Source: CAVSRC01 sp963782045 (GTDB taxonomy: Bacteria > Pseudomonadota > Alphaproteobacteria > Rhizobiales > Kaistiaceae). Taken from it: a DNA stretch of 64,000 nt. Below the pieces are notes generated by a model that was not told where the DNA came from, did not search any database, and worked only from the letters and a program-made list of their open reading frames with translations. Position 1 is the first letter of the stretch; each line of letters opens with the position of its first letter. Where the stretch lies: NCBI GenBank assembly GCA_963782045.1, contig CAWAIR010000005.1, positions 124,001 through 188,000 on the forward strand. The letters are read 5' to 3'. A program made the position numbers and the translations under genes. Positions 15,866-25,360 of this stretch are shown here, in pieces.

Positions 15866-17089
15866 ATGGCCAAGATCATGGAAGAGACCGTCGGCGCCGG
15901 ACAGGGCCTGGCATTTGAACTGGAGCCGGAAACAGCCCGGCGGACACCTGTCAGCGAGAGCGCCGCGCCCAGTGGCGAGCCCGCCCTCGCCCCCACCGGT
16001 TCGCTCGCCGCCGACGCGCCAGCCCCGGCGCCGAAGCGCGACCTTCGCCCCATTCTGATCGTCGCCGCCGCCGCGGTCGTCCTCGCCGGCGGAGGCTGGT
16101 TCGGTTACGACTGGTGGACGACGGGGCGCTTCATCGTCTCCACCGACGATGCCTATGTTGGCGCCGATACCTCGACCGTCACCTCCAAGATCACCGGCTA
16201 TGTCAGGTCGGTGCCGGCGCCCGACAATGCGCATGTCAGGGCCGGCGATCCGCTGGTCGTGCTCGACGATGCCGACTACCGTATCGCGCTCTCCGCCGCC
16301 GAGGCGCAGATCGCCACCGCTCGGGCGACGGTCGCCCGCATCGGCGAGCAGATCGTCGCCGGTCAGGCGGCGGTCGCGTCCGCCGAGGCCCAGCTCGCCT
16401 CGGCCGGCGCCGCCGCCGATAATGCCGCGGCCCAGTTCGACCGGGTGAACGCGCTCGAGGGCCGGGGCTTCGCCACCACGGCGGCGCTCGATACTGCCCG
16501 CACCGCCCGCGACCAGGCGACCCAGGCGGTCGCCGCCGCCAATGCCGCGCTGGCCGCGGCCCGCGCCAATGTCGCCGTCGTCACCGCCCAGAAGACCGAG
16601 GCCGAGCGCGCCCTCGACCAGTACAAGCTCGCCCGCGACCAGGCGCAGCTCAACCTCGACCACACCGTCATCCGCGCCCCGTTCGATGGCGTCGTCGGCA
16701 ACGGCGCCGCCGAGCCCGGCGAGTTCGTTCAGCCCGGCCAGCGGCTGCTCGCTTTGGTGCCGACCGATGCCGTCTACGTCGATGCCAATTTCAAGGAGAC
16801 CCAGCTTGCCGAGCTGAAGCCCGGCCAGAGCGTCGCCGTCACCGTCGATGCCTATCCCGGTCTCAGGATCGAGGGGACCGTCGCCAGCATCGCCCCGGCC
16901 TCCGGCTCCGAGTTCAGCCTGCTGCCACCCGACAACGCCACCGGCAATTTCACCAAGATCGTGCAGCGGGTCGCCGTGCGCGTCCGCCTGCCTGCCGACG
17001 TCGCCGAGCAGGGGTTGATCCGTCCCGGCATGTCGGTGGTCGCCGCCGTCGACACCCGCACGGGCGGCACCGCCGTCGCCGCGCGCTGA
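15866..17089 (+). CDS. HlyD/EmrA-family periplasmic adaptor of a multidrug efflux pump
   Basis: 407-residue membrane-fusion protein. A proline/alanine-rich cytoplasmic N-terminus leads to one membrane anchor near residues 61-80 (ILIVAAAAVVLAGGGWFG). Then come the first lipoyl half-motif (STDDAYVGADTSTVTSKITG), a long alanine-rich coiled-coil hairpin (about 120-270), the second half (HTVIRAPFDGVVGNGAAEPG) and a beta-barrel region. It couples the inner-membrane MFS transporter just downstream to an outer-membrane channel, which is not encoded here. The gap to the transporter gene is 24 bp. Expression is probably under the divergent TetR regulator. Confidence 0.93.
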   Translation: MAKIMEETVGAGQGLAFELEPETARRTPVSESAAPSGEPALAPTGSLAADAPAPAPKRDLRPILIVAAAAVVLAGGGWFGYDWWTTGRFIVSTDDAYVGADTSTVTSKITGYVRSVPAPDNAHVRAGDPLVVLDDADYRIALSAAEAQIATARATVARIGEQIVAGQAAVASAEAQLASAGAAADNAAAQFDRVNALEGRGFATTAALDTARTARDQATQAVAAANAALAAARANVAVVTAQKTEAERALDQYKLARDQAQLNLDHTVIRAPFDGVVGNGAAEPGEFVQPGQRLLALVPTDAVYVDANFKETQLAELKPGQSVAVTVDAYPGLRIEGTVASIAPASGSEFSLLPPDNATGNFTKIVQRVAVRVRLPADVAEQGLIRPGMSVVAAVDTRTGGTAVAAR

Positions 17090-17113
17090 TCGCGCCAGCC
17101 GGGATCGCCGCCG

Positions 17114-18709
17114 ATGGCCACCGCCGATATCGCCCTCGACGCCCTGCCGGCAGCGCCGCCGGCCGAGCCGGCAGTCACGCCCAGGCTGATCGCCGCCTTC
17201 GTGGCGCTTGCCTCGGGCATGTTCATGGCGATCCTCGACATCCAGATCGTCGCCTCGTCGCTGAACGAGATCCAGGCCGGCCTGTCGGCGTCCTCCTCGG
17301 AAATCTCGTGGGTGCAGACCGCCTATCTGGTTGCCGAGATCGTCATGATCCCGCTCACCGGCTTCCTCAGCCGGGCGCTCTCCACGCGCTATCTCTTCGC
17401 CATCTGCGCCGCCGGCTTTACGCTGTTCAGCGTGCTCTGCGCCGGCTCCAGCTCGATCGGCGAGATGATCGTCTGGCGTGCCGCCCAGGGCTTCATCGGC
17501 GGCGCCATGATTCCGGTTGTCTTCTCAGCCGCCTTCACCGCCTTCCCCAAGAACCGCCAGGCGATGATCGCCGCCATCGTCGGCCTCATCGCCACGCTCG
17601 CGCCCACCATCGGCCCCACCGTCGGCGGCTACCTCACCAGCACCTTCTCCTGGCATTGGCTGTTCCTGGTCAATGTTGTGCCCGGCATCGCGGTCACCGC
17701 GGCGGTGCTTATGTTCGTCGATTTCGACGAGCCGGATCCTTCGCTGCTCCGCCGCGTCGACTGGATCGGCCTGATCACCCTCGCCGTCTTCCTCGGCAGC
17801 CTCGAATACGTGCTCGAGGAAGGCGCCGGCAAGGACTGGTTCAACGACCAGACGATCGTCAATTTCAGCGCGCTCACCTTCGTCTCGGGCGTCGCCTTCT
17901 TCTGGCGGGCCTTCATTGCCGAAGAGCCGATCGTTGACATCCGCGCCTTCGCCGACCGCAATTTCTGGACCGGCTCGCTGTTCTCCTTCGTGCTCGGCGT
18001 CGGCCTCTACGGCATGACCTTCCTGCTGCCGATCTATCTCGCCGGCGTGCGCGGCTACGATGCGCTCGAGATCGGCGGGACGGTGTGGGTCGCCGGCGCC
18101 TTCATGATGCTGGCGGCGCCGATCGTCGGCTCGCTGGCGCCCAAGGTCGATCCGCGCATGCTGATCGCCATCGGCCTGGCGCTCTTCGGCCTGTCCTGCT
18201 TCCAGCTCGTGCCGATCACCAAGGACTGGGCCTATTGGGAGCTGTTCGCCTCGCAGGCGGTGCGCGGCTTCGGCATGATGTTCTGCATGGTGCCGTCGAG
18301 CGTGCTGTCGCTCGGCACGCTGCCGCACGAGCGGGTCAAGAACGCCTCGGGCCTGTTCAACCTGACGCGCAACCTCGGCGGCGCCTTCGGCCTGGCCATC
18401 CTCACCACGCTGCTCAACAAGCGCATGGACCTGCACATCGCCCGTCTGCACGAGTCGGTCAACTGGGCGCGCAGCGCCGCCACCGAGGAGCTGACGACCC
18501 TCACGCAGGGCTTCTCCTCCGTGCTCGGCGCCGACGCCGGTCATCAGGCGCTGATGGTCATGCAGAACATTGTGCGCCGCGAGGCGATGGTCATGGCCTT
18601 CGCCGACGTCTTCCTCATCCTGGCGGCGCTGTTCGGCGCCGTGCTCTTGCTCGTCCCCCTTGCCCGCAAGCCGCGCGAGGATGCGGCTGCCGGCGCCGGC
18701 GGGCACTGA
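17114..18709 (+). CDS. DHA2-family MFS multidrug transporter (EmrB/QacA type)
   Basis: 531-residue inner-membrane drug:proton antiporter of the 14-helix DHA2 family. The first helix carries FMAILDIQIVASSLNEIQ (motif D1-like), and the loop after helix 2 and the VWRAAQGFIGGAMIPV segment match the family. Hydrophobic segments continue to the C-terminus (AALFGAVLLLVPLARKP). It forms a two-gene operon with the HlyD-type adaptor and faces the TetR regulator. Substrate unknown; the family exports lipophilic drugs, bile salts or plant phenolics. Confidence 0.93.
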   Translation: MATADIALDALPAAPPAEPAVTPRLIAAFVALASGMFMAILDIQIVASSLNEIQAGLSASSSEISWVQTAYLVAEIVMIPLTGFLSRALSTRYLFAICAAGFTLFSVLCAGSSSIGEMIVWRAAQGFIGGAMIPVVFSAAFTAFPKNRQAMIAAIVGLIATLAPTIGPTVGGYLTSTFSWHWLFLVNVVPGIAVTAAVLMFVDFDEPDPSLLRRVDWIGLITLAVFLGSLEYVLEEGAGKDWFNDQTIVNFSALTFVSGVAFFWRAFIAEEPIVDIRAFADRNFWTGSLFSFVLGVGLYGMTFLLPIYLAGVRGYDALEIGGTVWVAGAFMMLAAPIVGSLAPKVDPRMLIAIGLALFGLSCFQLVPITKDWAYWELFASQAVRGFGMMFCMVPSSVLSLGTLPHERVKNASGLFNLTRNLGGAFGLAILTTLLNKRMDLHIARLHESVNWARSAATEELTTLTQGFSSVLGADAGHQALMVMQNIVRREAMVMAFADVFLILAALFGAVLLLVPLARKPREDAAAGAGGH

Positions 18710-18734
18710 AACCGGAACGAGGATCGCCGGGCGC

Positions 18735-19727
18735 CTATTCGCCCAGGCGGAAGACGCGGATGCGGTCGAAGAGGATGGCCAGCAGGATGGCGCAGCCGAT
18801 GAAGGTGCCTTGCCAATAGGAATTGATGCCGAGCAGCCCGAGGCTGTTGCGGATGATCTCCTCCAGTGCCGCGCCGATCAGCGCGCCGAAGGCGGTGCCG
18901 CCCCCGCCCATCAGGTTGGCGCCGCCGATGACCGCCGCGGCAATCACCTGCAGTTCCATGCCGGTGCCGATATTGGTGGTGACGGCGCCGAGCCAGCCGG
19001 TCTCGATGATGCCGGCGACCCCCGCCGAAAGCGCCGAAATCATGTAGACCGCGACCTTGACCTCGCGCACGCGCACGCCGATGAGCGTGGCGGCAGCCTC
19101 GTTGCCGCCGATGGCGAAGATGTGCCGGCCGAATCCCGTCCAGCGCAGCACGAAGCCGGTGATGAGCGCCAGCACGATCGTGTAGACGACCGGGTTGGAG
19201 ACCCCGAACATCGAGCCGCCGCCGATCGCCAGCAGCTTCGCCTGGTCGGGACCGAACTGAAAGACGACGGTGTTGTTCGACACCACCATCGCCAGGCTAC
19301 GCGCGATCGACAGCATGCCGAGCGTCACCACGAAGGGCGGCATGCCGAGATAGGCGATGACGACGCCTTCGAACAGGCCGATGACGAGCGCCACGGAGAG
19401 CGCGGCGAAGATGCCGAAATAGATGCCGTGGCCGTCCTGCATCACCACGCCAAGCACCATGCTGGCGAGCGCGAGGACCGAGCCGACGCTGAGGTCGATG
19501 CCGCCGGTGATGATGACCAGCGTCTGGCCGAGAGCGATGATAGCCACGAAGGTGAAGTTGCGGGTGATGTTGAACAGGTTTTGCTGGGTGAAGAAGGTGT
19601 CGGTGGCCAGTGACATGAACAGGCCGGCGGCGACCACCGCGATGAAGACCCAGAAGGTCTGGCGCGAGATCAGCCATGTCAGCAGGTTGTGCTGGCGGCG
19701 GTTGATCGTGTCTTCAAGCCCAGTCAT
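18735..19727 (-). CDS. Ribose-type sugar ABC transporter permease
   Basis: 330-residue permease of the BPD_transp_2 (RbsC/XylH/FrcC) family with multiple hydrophobic helices and the family segments TLVIITGGIDLSVGSVLALA near residue 75 and FGRHIFAIGGNEAAA near 200. ATG at 19727 follows GAGGGG; a GTG two codons earlier is possible. It is downstream of its ATPase (gap 49 bp) and would import a monosaccharide with the divergently encoded binding protein. Confidence 0.93.
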   Translation of the reverse strand: MTGLEDTINRRQHNLLTWLISRQTFWVFIAVVAAGLFMSLATDTFFTQQNLFNITRNFTFVAIIALGQTLVIITGGIDLSVGSVLALASMVLGVVMQDGHGIYFGIFAALSVALVIGLFEGVVIAYLGMPPFVVTLGMLSIARSLAMVVSNNTVVFQFGPDQAKLLAIGGGSMFGVSNPVVYTIVLALITGFVLRWTGFGRHIFAIGGNEAAATLIGVRVREVKVAVYMISALSAGVAGIIETGWLGAVTTNIGTGMELQVIAAAVIGGANLMGGGGTAFGALIGAALEEIIRNSLGLLGINSYWQGTFIGCAILLAILFDRIRVFRLGE

Positions 19728-19776
19728 GGACACACCCCTCCAGGCCCCCGATACCGGTTTCGGCGGGGAATGGGCA

Positions 19777-20517
19777 TCATGCCGCTTCGATGGCGCCGGT
19801 GATCAAGGCGGTGACCTCTTCCGGCGAGCTATCGGCGACCGCCTTGTCTGCGACCTTGTGGCCGCGGCGCATGACGACGATCCGATCAGCGGTCTCGAAG
19901 ATGTCGGGCATGCGGTGACTGATCAGAACCACGGCGATGCCGTGGTCGCGCAGGCGTCGCATGAGGTTGAGAACCTCGGCCACCTGGCGCACGGAGATTG
20001 CCGCCGTCGGTTCGTCCATCAGAACGATCTTGGCCTCCGACAGCATGGTACGGGCGATGGCCACCGCCTGGCGCTGGCCGCCGGACATCAGTTCGACGAG
20101 GTCGCGCGCCCGCGTCTCGGACTTGAGCACCGCGAAGATATCGCCGGCGCGGCGGGCCATCCCGCGATAGTCCAGAATGCGGAAAGGACCCACGCCCTTG
20201 TAGAGTTCGCGACTGAGGAAGACGTTGGCCGCGGCAGTGAGATTGTCGCACAGCGCCAGGTCCTGGTAGACGATCTCGATGCCGTGGGCGCGCGCATCGA
20301 CCGGCTTGTGCAGCACCAGATTCTGTCCGTTCAAGCGCATCACGCCGTGCGACGGCGGATAGTTGCCGGCGATGATCTTCACCAGTGTCGATTTGCCGGC
20401 GCCGTTGTCGCCCATCAGCCCGACGATCTGGCCGGGTTCGAGTGACAGCGAAACGTTGCTGACGGCGTGGATCGCTCCGAAAGACTTTGAAATATCGACG
20501 AGTTCGAGAAGGGGCAT
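19777..20517 (-). CDS. Sugar ABC transporter ATP-binding protein
   Basis: 246-residue single nucleotide-binding domain: Walker A GDNGAGKSTLVK near residue 36, signature MSGGQRQAVAIAR near 143, Walker B IVLMDEPTAA near 163, H-loop LISHRMPD. Ribose-class importers often use a fused double ATPase (RbsA). A single-domain form as in FrcA works as a homodimer. First gene of the minus-strand ATPase-permease operon; the cognate binding protein is transcribed in the opposite direction. Confidence 0.93.
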   Translation of the reverse strand: MPLLELVDISKSFGAIHAVSNVSLSLEPGQIVGLMGDNGAGKSTLVKIIAGNYPPSHGVMRLNGQNLVLHKPVDARAHGIEIVYQDLALCDNLTAAANVFLSRELYKGVGPFRILDYRGMARRAGDIFAVLKSETRARDLVELMSGGQRQAVAIARTMLSEAKIVLMDEPTAAISVRQVAEVLNLMRRLRDHGIAVVLISHRMPDIFETADRIVVMRRGHKVADKAVADSSPEEVTALITGAIEAA

Positions 20518-21090
20518 TGGGCAGTCTCGCTCCCGGCTGACGCGTTCTGACCGGCGTCTTGCCTGACGTGTCCGGGCAGCCCGCCGGGCGGCGGGCGCCT
20601 AAACTGCCAAATAGGGCACGCTGAAGGGCTTTTTATGAATTCTTGGTAATACTTCCCGCGACCGCGATATTCGTCGCGTAATACGCAAAAATCACAGTGT
20701 AGGAGGCGCGATCTGCGACATTTTGACACGGACAGACTCATTGACCGCGATGCCTTGCGCCACATTTCCCGGCACGGGAGGAAAGGATGCCGGTCTAGGC
20801 ATTCGGACACGGCAATTTGATGCGCCGCGTCTCTCCGAGTGAAGGTGTTGCACAGCGATGGAAGCGCATGGGGCGGCTCGCGGCCGGACTGCGCTAATTC
20901 AGTCGATTGCTTCGGCCCGCCGATGAGGCGGGACCGGGAAAAGCGGCTGTCATCTGATCCTCCCGTTGTTGTCGACTCTTCGTCAGGCGCGTGAGCCGCG
21001 AGAAGCGCTCGTCCCGCTTTGACTGTCGAGCCGGCATTCACGGACGGGCCGGCCTTGCATGCCGCGCTTGTCGATCCATGGGAGAAAGCA
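20518..21090. promoter_or_regulatory. 573-bp divergent control region of the sugar transporter
   Basis: Long non-coding gap between the ATPase (minus) and binding protein (plus). A locally AT-rich stretch around 20630-20720 stands out and includes a hairpin with arms CGCGAC (20657-20662) and GTCGCG (20673-20678). No convincing ORF or regulator gene was found. It probably holds both promoters plus operator sites for an unlinked regulator. Confidence 0.45.
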
Positions 21091-22089
21091 ATGAAGAAGA
21101 CGGCGCTTGTTGTTCTTGCGGCCGCGAGCCTTGCCCTGTCCGCCGGCATGGCCCAGGCGGCTGCCAAGAAGCAGCTCGTGATCATCGTGAAGGGGCTCGA
21201 CAACCCCTATTTCGAATCCATGCATAAAGGCTGTGAGAAATGGAACAGCCAGAATCCCAAGTCTGATTATCAATGCTTCTATACCGGTCCCGCCTCCACC
21301 GCCGATGAGGCCGGCGAGGCGCAGATCCTGCAGGATATGCTCGCCAAACCGACCACGGCGGCCATCGCGATCTCGCCGTCCGACGCGCACTTGATCGCCA
21401 ACGTCCTGAAGAACGCCAAGCCGAAGATCCCGATCATGACGGTCGACGCCGACCTCGCCAAGGCGGACTCGAACCTGCGCAAGACCTATCTCGGCACCGA
21501 CAACTACCAGATGGGCGTCGATCTCGGCAAAGCCCTGAAAGCGGCGGAGCCGAAAGGGGGCACCGTGTGCCTGATCGAAGGCGGCGCGGCGGCCGACAAC
21601 ATCCTGCGCCGCGCGCAGGGCACGTATGACGTGCTGTCCGGCAAGAAGGGCACGACCCAGCTGACCGGCCAGGGCGGCTGGACGGAAGTCAAGGGTTGCC
21701 CCGTCTTCACCAATGACGATGGCGCCAAGGGCGTCCAGGCGATGACCGACATCCTCTCGGCCAATCCGAAGCTCACGGCCTTCGTCCTGGAAGGCGGCTG
21801 GCCGCTGTTCGCCGCCCCCGAGGCCTACAAGCAGCTGGTGACGCCGCTGAAGGCCAAGCTCGCCGACGGCAGCTTCTACATCGCCTCGGCCGATACCATC
21901 GGCGCCGAGCCCGACCTGCTGAAGGCCGGCCTGGTCAACGTTCTGGTCGGCCAGCAGCCCTTCCAGATGGGCTTCATGGCGCCGGACGTCATGATCAAGC
22001 TGATCAAGGGCCAGAAGGTCAGCGATCCGGTCTATACCGGGCTCGATCACTGCACCCAGAAGAACGTCTCGACCTGCATCTCGGGCTGA
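21091..22089 (+). CDS. Periplasmic sugar-binding protein of the ribose-type ABC transporter
   Basis: 332-residue Peripla_BP_4-type binding protein. A Sec signal peptide (KKTALVVLAAASLALSAG, cleavage after AQA near residue 23) precedes mature AAKKQLVIIVKGLDNPYFES. Inner motifs KTTAAIAISPSD-like and TVDADLAKADS match the sugar-binding fold. ATG at 21091 has GGAGAAAG directly upstream. The gene is divergent from the ATPase and permease it should serve and is followed by a strong intrinsic terminator, which allows the binding protein to be made in excess. Four cysteines in the mature part may form disulfides. Sugar specificity unknown. Confidence 0.93.
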   Translation: MKKTALVVLAAASLALSAGMAQAAAKKQLVIIVKGLDNPYFESMHKGCEKWNSQNPKSDYQCFYTGPASTADEAGEAQILQDMLAKPTTAAIAISPSDAHLIANVLKNAKPKIPIMTVDADLAKADSNLRKTYLGTDNYQMGVDLGKALKAAEPKGGTVCLIEGGAAADNILRRAQGTYDVLSGKKGTTQLTGQGGWTEVKGCPVFTNDDGAKGVQAMTDILSANPKLTAFVLEGGWPLFAAPEAYKQLVTPLKAKLADGSFYIASADTIGAEPDLLKAGLVNVLVGQQPFQMGFMAPDVMIKLIKGQKVSDPVYTGLDHCTQKNVSTCISG

Positions 22090-22142
22090 TCCCCGACGGG
22101 CGCCGGGACGACGCGCCCGTCGCCAACCAACGGACTCAACTT

Positions 22143-22169
22143 GAGGCGCCTCGCGGCGCCTCCTTTTTT
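22143..22169 (+). terminator. Rho-independent terminator after the sugar-binding protein gene
   Basis: Perfect 8-bp GC stem GAGGCGCC (22143-22150), loop TCGC, GGCGCCTC (22155-22162), followed by CTTTTTT. It is the clearest intrinsic terminator in the window. Confidence 0.92.
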
Positions 22170-22268
22170 CGTCGCGGTCGTTTGGTCGCGCCCGCCGGAA
22201 AGAGTTTGGATTATGGTGTGCCTCGGTCCCGCCCTTGGGCGCGACCGTCAGTCGTGTTGGGAGGAACC

Positions 22269-22925
22269 ATGCCACATCCGAAGACCGTTCTCTGCTACGG
22301 CGATTCCAACACGTTCGGCCATGCGACGGCCGCCCGGCCCGACGGGCGCTATGGCCCGGATGAGCGCTGGACCGGCGTTCTCGCCGCCACGCTTGGCCCC
22401 GAATGGCTGGTCATCGCCGAAGGGCTCGGCGGCCGCACCACGGTCAGCGACGATCCGATCGAAGGCGCCGAGAAGAACGGCCGCACCTACCTCTATCCCT
22501 GCCTGATGAGCCACAAGCCGCTCGACGTCGTCGTCATCATGCTCGGCACCAACGACCTCAAGGCGCGCTTCAACAAGACCCCCTGGGAGATCGCCGCCGG
22601 CGTGGGCGTGCTGGTCGATCTCGTCAGGACGGCCAGGGCCGGCCGCGACGAGGGCGTCCCCGAGATCCTGGTGGTCAGCCCGCCGCCGACCGCCGACAGC
22701 TTCCCGACCTATTCCGAGATGTTCATCGGTGCGCCGCCGAAATCGCATCGGCTGGCGCCCGAATACCGGCGCATGGCCGCGGAGCGCGGCGTCGCCTTCT
22801 TCGATGCCGGCTCGGTCATCAAGTCGAGCCCGGTCGACGGCATCCACTTCGATCCCGGGGCGCTTCCTCTGCTCGGCAGGGCGATCGCCGCCGAAATCGG
22901 CAAGCTGGCCATTGCCGCGCCGTGA
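22269..22925 (+). CDS. SGNH/GDSL-family hydrolase (arylesterase-like)
   Basis: 218-residue cytoplasmic-looking esterase with no signal peptide. Block I is CYGDSNTFG (nucleophile Ser near residue 12), block II a Gly near GLGGRT, block III MLGTNDLKARF (Asn near 93), and block V DGIHFDPGA (catalytic Asp/His near 195). Start ATG at 22269 is preceded by a strong GGGAGG. Substrate unknown: family members deacylate lipids, carbohydrates or thioesters. It stands alone between the sugar transporter terminator and the hydroxyproline cluster. Confidence 0.9.
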   Translation: MPHPKTVLCYGDSNTFGHATAARPDGRYGPDERWTGVLAATLGPEWLVIAEGLGGRTTVSDDPIEGAEKNGRTYLYPCLMSHKPLDVVVIMLGTNDLKARFNKTPWEIAAGVGVLVDLVRTARAGRDEGVPEILVVSPPPTADSFPTYSEMFIGAPPKSHRLAPEYRRMAAERGVAFFDAGSVIKSSPVDGIHFDPGALPLLGRAIAAEIGKLAIAAP

Positions 22926-23059
22926 GCGCGGGCGTCGGCCGCTTCATCGACACGGGCCGAGCGGAGTGGTCTAATGCCAGGTCTGTCGACGGCGGAAGTG
23001 CAGATGCAAGGCAAAGCCGGGCCCGCGCCCCAGACTGACCGGCACCGGCCGGGCGCCGC

Positions 23060-24293
23060 ATGACCAGCGTCGCGGTCATCGGTGCCGGCATTGTCGGTTC
23101 GGCCGCGGCCACCTGGCTTGCCGCCGATGGCTTCGCCGTGACCGTCTTCGAGCGGGACCCCGTCGCGCGCCCGGCCTCGACCGGCAATGCCGGCGTCATC
23201 ATGCTTTCGGCGATCTCGCCAATGGCCCGCCCGGGCATCCTCGCCTCGGTGCCGGGCTGGATGCTCGATCCGCTCGGGCCGCTCACCCTCCGTCTCGTCG
23301 ACGTTCCGGGCTTCACGCCGTTTCTGGCGCGCTTCGTCGCCGCGGCGCGGCCGAGCCAGGTGGAGGCATCGACCGCCGCCCTCGGCTTCCTGATGAAGAC
23401 GGCGCTCGCCGACCATCAGGAGCTCGCCCGCCGCGGCCGCCTGTCGGGCCACATGCGCCGCACCGGCGCCCTCCACGTCTTCGACAGCGACGGCAGCTTC
23501 CGCAACGCGCTGGGCGAGTGGAAGGAGAAGGCGCGCCATGGCGTCGACTATCGCGAGATCACCGTCGCCGAGGCCAGGCAGATGGCGCCGGCGCTGACCG
23601 GCTCCTTCGCTCGCGCCCTGTTCGCGCCAGAGAACTGGACCGTGTCGAGCCCCAACGCCATCCTCCAGGGCCTGCGGCGCGGGCTCGAGTGGCGCCGGCC
23701 TGATGAAGGCAATGGGCGCCAAGGCCGTCCGGCCGGGGACCGACGGCGTGGTGGTGGTCGCCGACGACGGCAGCCAGGCGAAGTTCGATGCGGTCGTGGT
23801 CGCCGGCGGCGTCTGGTCGCGCGAGCTGGTCAGGGGGCTGGGCCTCGGCATCGTGCTGGAGGCCGAGCGCGGCTACAACACCACCTGGGCGAAGCCGCCG
23901 ATCGCGCTCGCCCTGCCGGTCTTCTTCGACGATCATGGCTTTTGCGCCACGCCGCTGGAGGATGGCCTGCGCGTCGGCGGGGCGGTGGAGCTCGCCGCCA
24001 TCGACGCACCGCCGACCTTCGCCCGCGCCGGTGCCATGCGCAAGAAGATGCGCCGCTACGTGCCCGGCCTGCCCGACGAGGGCGGCGAGGAATGGATGGG
24101 CCGCCGCCCGGCGACGCCGGATTCGCTGCCGGTCATCGGCGCCCACCCGACCGATCCGCGCATCGTCTTCGCCTTCGGCCACGGCCATCTCGGCCTCACC
24201 CTGTCGGCCGTCACCGCCCGCCACGTTGCCGAACTTGTCGCCGGGCGCGGCGACCGCAACCTCGCCCCCTTCGGCATCGAGCGCTTCCAGTGA
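23060..24293 (+). pseudogene. DadA-like FAD oxidoreductase (probable D-hydroxyproline dehydrogenase), frameshifted
   Basis: N-terminal frame has SVAVIGAGIVGSAAATWLA and STGNAGVIMLSAISPMARPG, the FAD motifs of D-amino-acid dehydrogenases. The C-terminal frame (from about 23691) has VVVAGGVWSRELVRGLGL and RRPATPDSLPVIGAHP, which completes the family. The total span is one base too long (3n+1), so one extra base lies near 23690-23700 in a GC-rich stretch. The restored protein is about 410 residues. Its stop overlaps the GTG start of 4-hydroxyproline epimerase, which makes cis-4-hydroxy-D-proline, so oxidation of that product to pyrroline-4-hydroxy-2-carboxylate is the likely role. A base-calling error is as likely as true inactivation. 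Confidence 0.82.
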
Positions 24294-25294
24294 GCCGCCG
24301 CACCTTCTTCTGCATCGACGCCCACACCGCCGGCAATCCGGTACGGGTGGTCGCCGGAGGCGGCCCGCCGCTCCACGGCGCCACCATGAGCGAGAAGCGC
24401 CAGCATTTCGTCGCCGACTACGACTGGATCCGCACCGGCCTGATGTTCGAGCCGCGCGGCCACGACGTCATGTCGGGCTCGATCCTCTACGAGCCGCTGC
24501 GCGAGGATACCGATGCCGCGCTGCTCTTCATCGAGACCTCAGGCTGCCTCCCCATGTGCGGCCACGGCACCATCGGCACCGTCACCATACTGCTCGAGGA
24601 GGGGCTGGTCATGCCGAAGCGGGCGGGGCGGCTCCGCCTGGAAGTCCCCGCCGGTATCGTCGAGGCCGAATACACCAGCGACAATCTCGGTCATGTGACC
24701 GAGGTCCGTATCGTCAACGTGCCCTCCTTCCTGCATTCGACCGGCCTCTCGGTCGACGTGCCGGATTTCGGCCATCTCGTCTTCGACGTCGCCTATGGCG
24801 GCAATTTCTACGTCATCATCGAAGCGCAGGAGAGCTTCCGGGACCTCGCCGACATCTCCGCCTTCGACATCCAGCGCCTGTCGCCGATCGTCCGCGATCT
24901 GGTCAACCAGAAGTATACGTTCGTCCACCCCGACGACCCGACCATCTCCGGCGTCCGCCACGTCATGTGGACGGGCCGGCCGAAGCACCCGGAAGCCGAC
25001 GGCCGTAATGCGGTCTTCTATGGCGAGAAGGCCATCGACCGCTCGCCCTGCGGCACCGGCACTTCGGCCCGCCTGGCGCAGCTTGCCGCCCGCGGTACGC
25101 TGAAGGTCGGCGACGATTTCGTCCACGAATCGATCATCGGCAGCCTCTTCCGCGGCCGCGTCGAGAAGGCGGCGAAGGTCGGCGATTACGCGGCCATCGT
25201 CCCCTCGGTCGCCGGCCAGGCGTGGATCACCGGCCACAACACCATTTTCCTCGACGACCGCGATCCCTTCGTGAAGGGCTTCAGCGTCCTCTAG
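24290..25294 (+). CDS. 4-hydroxyproline 2-epimerase (proline racemase family)
   Basis: 334-residue cofactor-free epimerase converting trans-4-hydroxy-L-proline to cis-4-hydroxy-D-proline. Both catalytic cysteines are present: PMCGHGT (Cys near residue 90) and SPCGTGTSA (Cys near 254). This separates it from the dehydratase subgroup that has Thr at the second position. The N-terminal motif is CIDAHTAGNPVRVV. The start is a GTG overlapping the upstream dehydrogenase stop (CAGTGA), giving translational coupling. Together with the flanking dehydrogenase and DapA-like deaminase it forms a hydroxyproline degradation cluster. Confidence 0.93.
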   Translation: MSRRTFFCIDAHTAGNPVRVVAGGGPPLHGATMSEKRQHFVADYDWIRTGLMFEPRGHDVMSGSILYEPLREDTDAALLFIETSGCLPMCGHGTIGTVTILLEEGLVMPKRAGRLRLEVPAGIVEAEYTSDNLGHVTEVRIVNVPSFLHSTGLSVDVPDFGHLVFDVAYGGNFYVIIEAQESFRDLADISAFDIQRLSPIVRDLVNQKYTFVHPDDPTISGVRHVMWTGRPKHPEADGRNAVFYGEKAIDRSPCGTGTSARLAQLAARGTLKVGDDFVHESIIGSLFRGRVEKAAKVGDYAAIVPSVAGQAWITGHNTIFLDDRDPFVKGFSVL

Positions 25295-25360
25295 GGAGCC
25301 GCGGAACCTTTCGCCCGCGCCGGCCGTTTGCCACAAGGGCTCCGGAAGAAGGCGCGTCTC

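Noticed and set aside
23060..25294. A single 744-codon fusion of an FAD oxidoreductase and a proline racemase
   Set aside because: The middle section is out-of-frame translation after a single-base shift. The epimerase has its own GTG start overlapping the true dehydrogenase stop.
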